A stretch of DNA of 6,484 nt from assembly GCA_016874895.1 (NCBI GenBank), contig VGSX01000208.1, forward strand, positions 1 through 6,484, in the 5' to 3' direction. The notes beneath the pieces were generated by a model. The model was not told the DNA's origin. It was given only the letters and a program-made list of their open reading frames with translations, and searched no databases. The position numbers were made by a program, and so were the translations under genes. Shown one piece after another: positions 1 to 5,652 of the stretch. Source of the stretch: Deltaproteobacteria bacterium. Its GTDB lineage: Bacteria > Desulfobacterota > Desulfobaccia > Desulfobaccales > Desulfobaccaceae. The first letter of the stretch is position 1; every line of letters starts with the position of its first letter.

Positions 1-1040
<1,040 letters not shown>

Positions 1041-1223
1041 TACCTGAAAATCTCCCTAATATTTCATCAATATTTAATCTTCGTGCCGGTTTGTCTTTAA
1101 CTAGTAAGAATTCCGCGGTCAGCTAATGCTTTAAATTCAAATAGTTATTCCAAAATGGCAGATCGCTGGTTTCTCGCTTGGTTTGCGTACCCCATCGTTT
1201 TGGCTGAAAGCTGAACGCCTGCT

Positions 1224-1421
1224 TTACCTGTTTGCCCCGGCCATAACCCCGGTTTCCCGGGTCCAGGCGGTGCCCGTCTCATCCAGATAGACGATGAGAT
1301 AATAGTCGCAAAAAGGGCAATCCACCTTATTAAATCCCCGGATGAGCCTCACAAAGGCCTCCTCGCCGCAGCAGGGGCAGACGATGAACTCTTCCTTGAC
1401 CTGGGAATAATCGGGCCGCAT
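1224..1421 (-). CDS. Small zinc-ribbon protein of unknown function (65 aa)
   Basis: I do not recognise a named family. The 65-residue product carries two cysteine knuckles, CPCC (15-18) and CPFC (35-38), separated by a short basic stretch (RLIRGFNK). This is the layout of a small zinc ribbon that binds one metal ion. A hydrophobic strand (YYLIVYLDE) follows the second knuckle, as in many stand-alone zinc-ribbon or rubredoxin-like folds. There is no signal peptide or membrane segment, so it is probably cytoplasmic. It lies between radC and lysC on the same strand, with gaps of about 127 and 183 bases, so co-transcription is possible but unproven. Only a distant GGAGAG precedes the ATG, so the ribosome site is weak. 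The regular cysteine spacing makes a real gene likely. A nucleic-acid or protein-binding role is only a guess. Confidence 0.72.
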   Translation of the reverse strand: MRPDYSQVKEEFIVCPCCGEEAFVRLIRGFNKVDCPFCDYYLIVYLDETGTAWTRETGVMAGANR

Positions 1422-1455
1422 TTTTATCGGGGCTCAACTCTCCACTATTAAGGTG

Positions 1456-1480
1456 GGTTCCCAAGTACAACTTGGGAACC
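1456..1480. repeat. Perfect 10-bp inverted repeat (palindromic unit 1)
   Basis: The arm GGTTCCCAAG (1456-1465) and its exact reverse complement CTTGGGAACC (1471-1480) are separated by TACAA. The stem can form on either strand. It lies just 3' of radC and 5' of the zinc-ribbon gene. No T-run follows it on either strand, so it is not a convincing intrinsic terminator. From memory, similar GGTTCCCAAG palindromes occur as interspersed repeats in several bacterial genomes, so a REP-like or MITE-like unit is the best reading. Confidence 0.7.
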
Positions 1481-1505
1481 AGGATAGAAAATTTCCGGGC
1501 CGTAG

Positions 1506-1527
1506 GGGCGGGCCCCCGTGCCCGCCC
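1506..1527. repeat. GC-rich 8-bp inverted repeat (palindromic unit 2)
   Basis: GGGCGGGC (1506-1513) and GCCCGCCC (1520-1527) form a perfect 8-bp stem with a 6-base loop. A run of seven A follows on the plus strand, so the T-run would come before the stem for leftward (radC) transcripts. That is the wrong order for a terminator. Short flanks AGAAAAT (1486-1492) and ATTTTCT (1536-1542) add an outer inverted repeat, giving a nested palindrome of about 57 bases. This is typical of small non-autonomous repeat elements. Confidence 0.65.
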
Positions 1528-1548
1528 AAAAAAAGATTTTCTGGCACC

Positions 1549-2241
1549 TCAGATCAGATGATGCTCCGCCATGCTGTAGTAGCCGTGCTTGGAGATGATG
1601 AGATGATCCAGCACGACGATGGCCAGTGGTCGGGCCGCCTGGATAATGGCCTGGGTCAACTCCCGGTCCGCGCTGGAGGGTGTCAGCTTGCCGCTGGGGT
1701 GATTGTGCACCAGAATCAGCCCGGTAGCTTTATATTTCAGGGCTCCTTCCAGCACTTTGCGGGGATAGACCACGGTCTGGTCCACGGTGCCTTCCTGAAT
1801 CGTCTCTTCCGCAATAATTTCGTTCTGGGGATTGAGGAAAATCACGCGGAATTGCTCGTCCTTCAACCCCCCCATGGAGGTGCGGCAATAATCCACTAAA
1901 ACCGGCAAGGAGGGGATGCTCTGCCGCTTGATGGCCTCCTCCTTGAGGTAATATTCGGCAACGGCCTTGACCAGGCTAATCAGGGTGGCGGAATATTCTC
2001 CCAGCCCCTTGACTTTCACCAGTTCATTATGCGAGGCGTCCAGGACCGCGGAGAAAGAGCCGAAAGTCGCCAACAGGTTCTTGGCCAGAGGTTTTACGTC
2101 CTGCAAGGGGATGGCATAGGTCAGGAGCAGCTCCAGGATTTCGTAATCATGCAGACCATCAGAGCCGCCCTGGAGAAAGCGGGCCCGCAGCCGGTCGCGG
2201 TGACCGGTATAATGCGGCGGCGCCGGTTTTGCCGATTTCAT
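1549..2241 (-). CDS. radC: RadC family protein (JAB/MPN metalloprotease-like fold)
   Basis: Member of the RadC (UPF0758) family: an N-terminal helix-hairpin-helix region followed by a JAMM/MPN domain. Despite the name, a role in DNA repair is not established for the family, and RadC-type genes are frequent on mobile elements. With the ATG at 2241 the product is 230 residues, a normal family length. The start PPHYTGHRDRLRARF is the usual N-terminus, VKGLGEYSA (76-84) is the hairpin-helix motif, and VHNHPSG (178-184) followed by S190 and D192 is the zinc-binding JAMM signature, apparently intact. The frame stays open up to 2376, but those 45 extra codons do not resemble the family and overlap a promoter-like sequence, so I reject the longer start. 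No Shine-Dalgarno precedes 2241. It is divergent from the TPR/FecR operon. Confidence 0.95.
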   Translation of the reverse strand: MKSAKPAPPHYTGHRDRLRARFLQGGSDGLHDYEILELLLTYAIPLQDVKPLAKNLLATFGSFSAVLDASHNELVKVKGLGEYSATLISLVKAVAEYYLKEEAIKRQSIPSLPVLVDYCRTSMGGLKDEQFRVIFLNPQNEIIAEETIQEGTVDQTVVYPRKVLEGALKYKATGLILVHNHPSGKLTPSSADRELTQAIIQAARPLAIVVLDHLIISKHGYYSMAEHHLI

Positions 2242-2246
2242 ACAGG

Positions 2247-2276
2247 TATATAATATTTTTCTGTTATCTTTGTCAA
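2247..2276 (-). promoter_or_regulatory. Candidate sigma70-type promoter for radC
   Basis: On the minus strand a perfect TTGACA (2276-2271) is followed after 18 bases by TATATA (2252-2247). TATTAT (2255-2250) is an alternative -10 at 15 bases. The predicted transcription start falls about at the radC ATG (2241), which would leave little or no 5' leader. This agrees with the lack of a ribosome-binding site there. Sequence inference only. Confidence 0.45.
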
Positions 2277-2391
2277 TCAGCCCGGTGCTTTCCCCGTGCC
2301 TCTGACCGACTCGAGGCATGCCGGGTAGATTCTTTGTTAGTCCAGAAACAAAATAACGTTGACAGTATTTCCTCACGTATGCTAAGAAGGT

Positions 2392-2421
2392 TTATCATAC
2401 CATAATTAACATAACTATATT
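2392..2421 (+). promoter_or_regulatory. Weak candidate promoter for the TPR/FecR operon
   Basis: TTATCA (2392-2397) and TATATT (2416-2421), 18 bases apart, match the sigma70 consensus at 4/6 and 5/6 positions inside the AT-rich stretch. A start near 2428 would give a leader of about 165 bases containing the foldable GC-rich segment. AT-rich DNA gives such matches easily, so confidence is low. Confidence 0.3.
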
Positions 2422-2485
2422 GTTAAATAATTACATTCATCAGGTGGTCTCCGGGCGGCTCAGGAGGGCAACGACTCGAAACCGC

Positions 2486-2511
2486 TCTCCCGGCAGGGTG
2501 GCGCAGGGAGA
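2486..2511 (+). promoter_or_regulatory. Hairpin in the TPR/FecR operon leader
   Basis: TCTCCC (2486-2491) pairs perfectly with GGGAGA (2506-2511) across a 14-base loop. An upstream GGAGGGC (2462-2468) could compete for the same pyrimidine-rich arm by pairing with GCTCTCC (2484-2490, one G-U pair). The arrangement allows two alternative stems. The 3' arm GGGAGA is also the ribosome site of a possible 13-codon ORF. Function is not known. Confidence 0.35.
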
Positions 2512-2518
2512 ACTGGCG

Positions 2519-2560
2519 ATGAGAGGCATAATCTTTGCGAAGCCCCGGGGATTATCTTAA
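2519..2560 (+). CDS. Possible 13-residue leader ORF upstream of the TPR gene
   Basis: ATG at 2519 opens a short frame encoding MRGIIFAKPRGLS, stopping with TAA at 2558-2560. That is 32 bases before the TPR gene start. GGGAG (2506-2510) sits 8 bases before the ATG, a better ribosome site than that of the downstream gene. It could be a regulatory upstream ORF whose translation changes the folding of the leader, including an ATAATC/GATTAT stem (2528-2533 with 2550-2555) that lies within the ORF. The peptide is short and non-repetitive, with no run of a single amino acid that would indicate classical attenuation. Chance is a real alternative. Confidence 0.25.
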   Translation: MRGIIFAKPRGLS

Positions 2561-2592
2561 GCTGCTTAATTTCTTGACCAAGTAGGGTGCGT

Positions 2593-4026
2593 ATGCCGAA
2601 AAAAACAAATCTTACCAAAAGGTGGGTTGGTGGCCTGGGACTTCTGGTCCTCATGCTGCTGACGGCGATCTGGGCTGGAAGCGCCTCGGCCAACACGGAA
2701 GCGGAAATCAGGCTGGCCAGAGGCAATAAATACTATCTGGATAGCGATTATACCAGGGCCCAGAGCGAATTACGACAAGCCGCCGTGCTTGATGCCGCCA
2801 ATCCTGAGATTAGAGTTTTACTGGGGCTGTCCTATTTTGCTGCCAAGGATTACTCCCAGGCAGAGGCGGAGTTTAAAGAGGCCCTCAGGCTCGATCCCAA
2901 TGTCCCCCGGGGCAGATTTTATCTGGGCGCGACCTATTTCCATCTGGGGAACTATGCCGAGGCCGAACGCTGGTTGCGGGAAGCTCAGGTGCAAAACCCC
3001 CAGGATGCCCTGGTCCGGTATTATCTGAGCCTGTCCTCCTATCACCAAAACCGGCCCGAACAAGGCCAAGCCCAGTTCGCTGCCGCCGTCGAACTGGCCC
3101 CGGAATACCGGCGGCCCTTCCAGTTATATGAGCAGGCCCTGACCCGGCCAGGCCGCGAGGATCCCTCAAGGCCTTTGAGCATAAGTTTTTTCACCGGGAT
3201 AGAATATGATGACAACTTCAAAATTCTGCCCGATCAGGTGACCCTGCCTTATTACGGTCCCTACCCTGGTGCCAAAGGCTCCTGGCGGGTCCCCATCGTC
3301 CTGGACGCCACTTATCGCGCCTGGCGGCAGGACCAGTGGGAGGCGGGAGTTAACTATTTTTTCTACAGCGGCAATAACTTCACCATCGATAATTTCAATT
3401 TCCTGAGTAACCGGGGCGAGCTTTATCTGCAATACACCCACGGGCCTTTTACGGTGCGCCCCTGGTATGGCGTCGATCTGGCCCTAAAGGCACTGGAACG
3501 CTTCTCTTTTTTCAATACTGCCGGGCTGGCGCTGGGCTGGCAGCAGAATTCCTTGATGAACGCCGATCTGATTTATCGGTTCCAGGACCGCAGCTTCCGC
3601 TATCCCACTTCCCCGGATTACGATCGCAGCGGCTACACCAATCAGGTGGGACTGTTTCAGACCTTCGGCTTCGGGGACCGGGCCGCCTGGCGGTTGGGCG
3701 GCGTTTTCACCCGGGAATTAACCGAGGGAACGAATTGGGGTAATAAAAATTTTGCTTTTATCACCGATACGAGCATCAACCTGCCCTACCAGGTAAATTT
3801 CTGGGGTTATTTCGAATATGGCCGCTATAATTTCGATAATGTGGATACCTTTGCGAATGTTCGCCAGCGGCAGAATTATTATCAGGTGAGCGTGCAGCTG
3901 CGCCGGCCCCTTACCAGTTATCTCGATATCGTCGCCGGTTACACGCATGTCACGCAGCGGTCCAATATCCCGGATTTTACCTATGATCGCAACATTTACC
4001 AGCTGTTGCTTAATGCCAGATATTAA
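2593..4026 (+). CDS. Exported TPR protein with C-terminal outer-membrane beta-barrel
   Basis: A 477-residue envelope protein of unknown specific function. It starts with a classic Sec signal peptide: basic MPKKTNLTKR, a hydrophobic core (residues 12-28) and probable cleavage after ASA-33. Four consecutive 34-residue TPR units follow (about 35-68, 69-102, 103-136, 137-170), with repeats such as YSQAEAEFKEALRLDP and YAEAERWLREAQVQNP. From about residue 196 to the end the protein is rich in alternating aromatic/polar strands (SISFFTGIEYDDNF onward) and ends in LLLNARY. The terminal aromatic residue is typical of BAM-assembled barrels. The layout recalls SLAM/DUF560-like TPR-barrel proteins, but I cannot assign it to that family. 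The ATG at 2593 is preferred over a GTG at 2587 because AGTAGGG lies 5 bases before it. The FecR-domain gene follows after 13 bases. Confidence 0.85.
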   Translation: MPKKTNLTKRWVGGLGLLVLMLLTAIWAGSASANTEAEIRLARGNKYYLDSDYTRAQSELRQAAVLDAANPEIRVLLGLSYFAAKDYSQAEAEFKEALRLDPNVPRGRFYLGATYFHLGNYAEAERWLREAQVQNPQDALVRYYLSLSSYHQNRPEQGQAQFAAAVELAPEYRRPFQLYEQALTRPGREDPSRPLSISFFTGIEYDDNFKILPDQVTLPYYGPYPGAKGSWRVPIVLDATYRAWRQDQWEAGVNYFFYSGNNFTIDNFNFLSNRGELYLQYTHGPFTVRPWYGVDLALKALERFSFFNTAGLALGWQQNSLMNADLIYRFQDRSFRYPTSPDYDRSGYTNQVGLFQTFGFGDRAAWRLGGVFTRELTEGTNWGNKNFAFITDTSINLPYQVNFWGYFEYGRYNFDNVDTFANVRQRQNYYQVSVQLRRPLTSYLDIVAGYTHVTQRSNIPDFTYDRNIYQLLLNARY

Positions 4027-4039
4027 TGGGGGCCACCTC

Positions 4040-4897
4040 ATGAGGAAGAATGCGATGCAGTTCAACAAGTTTTCCCAGATAGTATGTGTGGCGCTGCTCT
4101 CTTTGGTTTTTCTCGGTTTGGCCGGGGAGCTGCCGGCCCAGGACAATCAACCGGTGGCCGAGCTTATCGCCCTGACTGGCCGGGCTGAAATCAAGGCCGC
4201 GGCTGAGGCCGCCTTCCGTCCGGCGCAGCTGCAGGACCGGCTGTCTGCCCCCGATACTATCCGCACCCTGGCGGAAGCCAGAGCGAAATTGCTCTTTCAG
4301 GATGAGAGCGTGGTAATTTTAAACGAAAAGACAACCTTGGAGATCAGTCGCTATCTTTTCGACGAAAAAGCCGGGCGGCGGGATAGCCTGCTAAAAACCG
4401 CCGGCGGCAAACTCAGGTTCATCGTGCACAAATTTTTCGGCGCGCCCCAACCGGATTTCACCCTCGAGACCGAGACGCTCGTTGTCGGGGTCAGGGGCAC
4501 CGATGGCATTTTGGAGTCGTTCCAGCAAGACACCGTTTATCTCCTGGAGGCCGGGGCTCCCCTGCAGTTAAAAAATAAATTTACCGGCCAGGTCATGGAC
4601 CTCTCCCCCATGCACTTCGTGGTGGCAGCCAAGGATAAACCTTTCCAGGTAAATGTTATTACGCCGCAAATCTATGAGCGCTTGATTAAGGAATACCGCT
4701 TAAGCTACGATTTTGAGCCCAAGAACCTGGCGGCGCCGGAACCCCCGAGCAAACCTCAGCTATTGGGCGCCGATGCCGACAAGACGCGTTTAACCCAACC
4801 ACCTGTGACCCAGCCGCCGCTGCCAACACTGCATATGTCGCCCTCCGGGAGGCCGGGACCAACACCCCATCCACCGTACATGCCCCCGGGAGAATAA
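4040..4897 (+). CDS. Secreted FecR-domain protein with proline-rich C-terminus
   Basis: A 285-residue exported protein with a FecR domain. A signal peptide (hydrophobic core about 13-28, cleavage near LPAQ-34) has no lipobox cysteine, so it is probably periplasmic. The FecR region spans about residues 38-200. It includes the DRLSAPDTIRTLAEARAKLLFQDESVVILNEKT stretch in two parts (66-85 and 86-98) and the hallmark VVGVRGTDG (148-156). Unlike classical FecR it has no cytoplasmic anti-sigma segment, so it is not a FecI regulator of the usual kind. The last 50 residues are proline-rich (PPVTQPPLPT, HPPYMPPGE), possibly an extended binding or peptidoglycan-spanning tail. It lies 13 bases after the TPR-barrel gene, so the pair is very likely one operon. 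An alternative start at 4055 has the better ribosome site (AGGAAG, 6-base spacing) and also leaves a good signal peptide. Confidence 0.88.
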   Translation: MRKNAMQFNKFSQIVCVALLSLVFLGLAGELPAQDNQPVAELIALTGRAEIKAAAEAAFRPAQLQDRLSAPDTIRTLAEARAKLLFQDESVVILNEKTTLEISRYLFDEKAGRRDSLLKTAGGKLRFIVHKFFGAPQPDFTLETETLVVGVRGTDGILESFQQDTVYLLEAGAPLQLKNKFTGQVMDLSPMHFVVAAKDKPFQVNVITPQIYERLIKEYRLSYDFEPKNLAAPEPPSKPQLLGADADKTRLTQPPVTQPPLPTLHMSPSGRPGPTPHPPYMPPGE

Positions 4898-4900
4898 AGA

Positions 4901-4922
4901 TGTGCCCATGGGCTTTGGCACA
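4901..4922 (+). terminator. Weak hairpin after the TPR/FecR operon
   Basis: TGTGCC (4901-4906) pairs with GGCACA (4917-4922) just after the FecR-gene stop. The loop contains the self-complementary GCCCATGGGC overlap. No T-run follows, so it is at best a processing or partial termination signal. The rest of 4923-5100 shows nothing I can name. Confidence 0.25.
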
Positions 4923-5103
4923 AATTCCTAGCCCCTGCTTGTGAGTCCACGATTGGCGGCGAATCTATCGTTACTGATAAGTTAAGGTTCTTCATGAGGT
5001 TCAACATGCTAAAAACAGGTATATTTTATCAAACACCTGGAGAGTTAAAAATCAGCCCTAAATTCGGCCATAACTTTGAGGCGCGCAGTTAGGGGACGAT
5101 AGC

Positions 5104-5131
5104 TTGCAAAATAAAAAAAAGACCTTATAAT
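5104..5131 (+). promoter_or_regulatory. Sigma70-type promoter of ssrA
   Basis: A perfect TATAAT (5126-5131) lies 8 bases before the first tmRNA nucleotide (5140). TTGCAA (5104-5109), matching the -35 consensus at 4/6, is 16 bases upstream of it. Position and spacing fit transcription starting at or very near the mature 5' end of the tmRNA. Confidence 0.8.
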
Positions 5132-5139
5132 GTAATAAA

Positions 5140-5489
5140 GGGGGCGAAACGGTTTCGACGTGGGTATGGAACTAAAAGTTGCATGCCGAGGTCCTGTCCG
5201 CTCGTAAAACGGGTAGGAAAACCACAAGTGCCGACAACTACGGCTACGCTCTAGCCGCCTAAGGCTAGCGTCCGCTTGACTCTGCCGGAAGAGTCAAACC
5301 GGGCGCCGATCATTCCGGCTAGGGAGGCGAATTAGCTGATGATTCGCTGACCGAAACCTTAATCAGCTTGCCTGATTGGCATTCTGCCGGCGGAAGACCA
5401 AGCAGGCGAGAAGCAATACACCGGCTAAGCATGTAGAAGCTTATAGGGAATATTTGCGGACGCGGGTTCGACTCCCGCCGCCTCCACCA
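5140..5489 (+). ncRNA. ssrA: Transfer-messenger RNA (tmRNA, 10Sa RNA), one-piece
   Basis: Rescues ribosomes stalled on broken mRNAs. Charged with alanine, it enters the A site with SmpB and supplies a short reading frame that tags the unfinished protein for proteolysis. The 5' end GGGGGCG (5140-5146) pairs with CGCCTCC (5479-5485, one G-U pair) to form the tRNA-like acceptor stem, followed by A and an encoded CCA (5487-5489). GCGGG-TTCGACT-CCCGC (5462-5478) is the T arm. GAAACGGTTTCGACG near the start is the usual D-loop region. In between lie the tag frame and hairpins such as TTGACTC/GAGTCAA (5276-5297 region) belonging to the pseudoknot domains. Length is about 350 bases, normal for the one-piece form. 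A strong promoter precedes it and a terminator follows. The encoded CCA end and T arm are also a favoured integration site for genomic islands. Confidence 0.98.
5230..5262 (+). other. tmRNA proteolysis-tag reading frame (ADNYGYALAA)
   Basis: After the resume point the frame GCC...GCC-TAA encodes ADNYGYALAA. With the tRNA-borne alanine the added tag would be A-ADNYGYALAA. The ending YALAA matches the signal recognised by ClpXP and ClpAP in many proteobacteria. The stop codon lies in the loop of a CTAGCC/GGCTAG hairpin, the usual place. The frame is part of the RNA and has no start codon of its own. Confidence 0.93.
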
Positions 5490-5499
5490 AAATTTATTA

Positions 5500-5540
5500 G
5501 TGATTTCAAATAGTCAATTCTAAAAATCAGGCGAAATCAC
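5500..5540. repeat. 8-bp inverted repeat just downstream of tmRNA
   Basis: GTGATTTC (5500-5507) recurs as its exact reverse complement GAAATCAC (5533-5540), 25 bases apart and starting 11 bases after the tmRNA CCA end. It could be a weak RNA stem in the 3' trailer, or a remnant of recombinase-binding sites at an integration locus. Neither can be decided from sequence alone. Confidence 0.45.
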
Positions 5541-5584
5541 AGGCCCCAGCCCCCTCAAGTAAGGCCCCAAGGAACTGCACCACG

Positions 5585-5613
5585 ATGCCCCCAAACCGGG
5601 GGCATTTTTATTT
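5585..5613 (+). terminator. Intrinsic terminator of ssrA
   Basis: ATGCCCCC (5585-5592) and GGGGGCAT (5598-5605) form an 8-bp GC-rich stem with the 5-base loop AAACC, followed by TTTTTATTT. This is a strong rho-independent terminator for rightward transcription. It lies about 95 bases after the mature tmRNA end, leaving a trailer to be removed by nucleases. It has no T-run on the minus strand, so it would not stop the facing ATPase gene. Confidence 0.9.
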
Positions 5614-5623
5614 GGTGCGCACC
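5614..5623. repeat. Perfect 10-bp palindrome between ssrA terminator and ATPase remnant
   Basis: GGTGCGCACC is its own reverse complement and sits directly after the terminator T-run. It may be a protein-binding site or a chance palindrome in GC-rich DNA. Nothing else is recognisable between 5624 and the ATPase stop at 5653. Confidence 0.35.
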
Positions 5624-5652
5624 GCACTACCTATACTATTTTGGATATAAGT

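Larger units (their letters stand above)
2242..2592. other. Divergent intergenic region between radC and the TPR/FecR operon
   Basis: About 350 bases without a firm gene. The radC-proximal part (2242-2380) holds the radC promoter candidate and, on the plus strand, an isolated TTGACA (2359-2364) with no good -10 at proper spacing. Bases 2388-2440 are strongly AT-rich and fit a promoter for the plus-strand operon. Bases 2441-2556 turn GC-rich and rich in short complementary segments, as in a structured 5' leader. The last 35 bases hold the inverted repeat TTAAGC-T-GCTTAA (2557-2569) and the ribosome site of the TPR gene. I could not match the leader to a known riboswitch class. Confidence 0.6.

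Noticed and set aside
1041..1223. A lysine riboswitch in front of lysC
   Set aside because: The 183-base gap is AT-rich, and I see neither the conserved purine-rich core nor the nested stems of the L-box. No terminator or ribosome-site-sequestering hairpin is apparent.
1456..1527. A radC transcription terminator
   Set aside because: The hairpins are stable, but neither is followed by a T-run in the leftward direction; the only T-run comes before the second stem.
1453..1899. A 148-codon plus-strand frame opposite radC
   Set aside because: It lies antisense to the well-supported radC gene and has low-complexity, repeat-derived N-terminal sequence. Typical shadow of a GC-rich gene.
2242..2376. 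A 45-codon N-terminal extension of radC
   Set aside because: The extra residues are not RadC-like, overlap a good promoter candidate, and the 230-residue form has the normal family length.
2441..2570. A cyclic-di-GMP (GEMM) riboswitch in the TPR operon leader
   Set aside because: AGGGCAA and GCGAAGCC recall parts of the GEMM consensus, but their order, spacing and tetraloop-receptor arrangement do not match.
3718..4146. A 142-codon minus-strand frame across the TPR/FecR junction
   Set aside because: It is antisense to two exported proteins with clear signal peptides and domains, and lacks a ribosome site or recognisable family.
5045..5227. A 60-codon minus-strand frame over the start of ssrA
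   Set aside because: It overlaps the promoter and 5' domain of an unambiguous tmRNA gene and shows no protein-family features.
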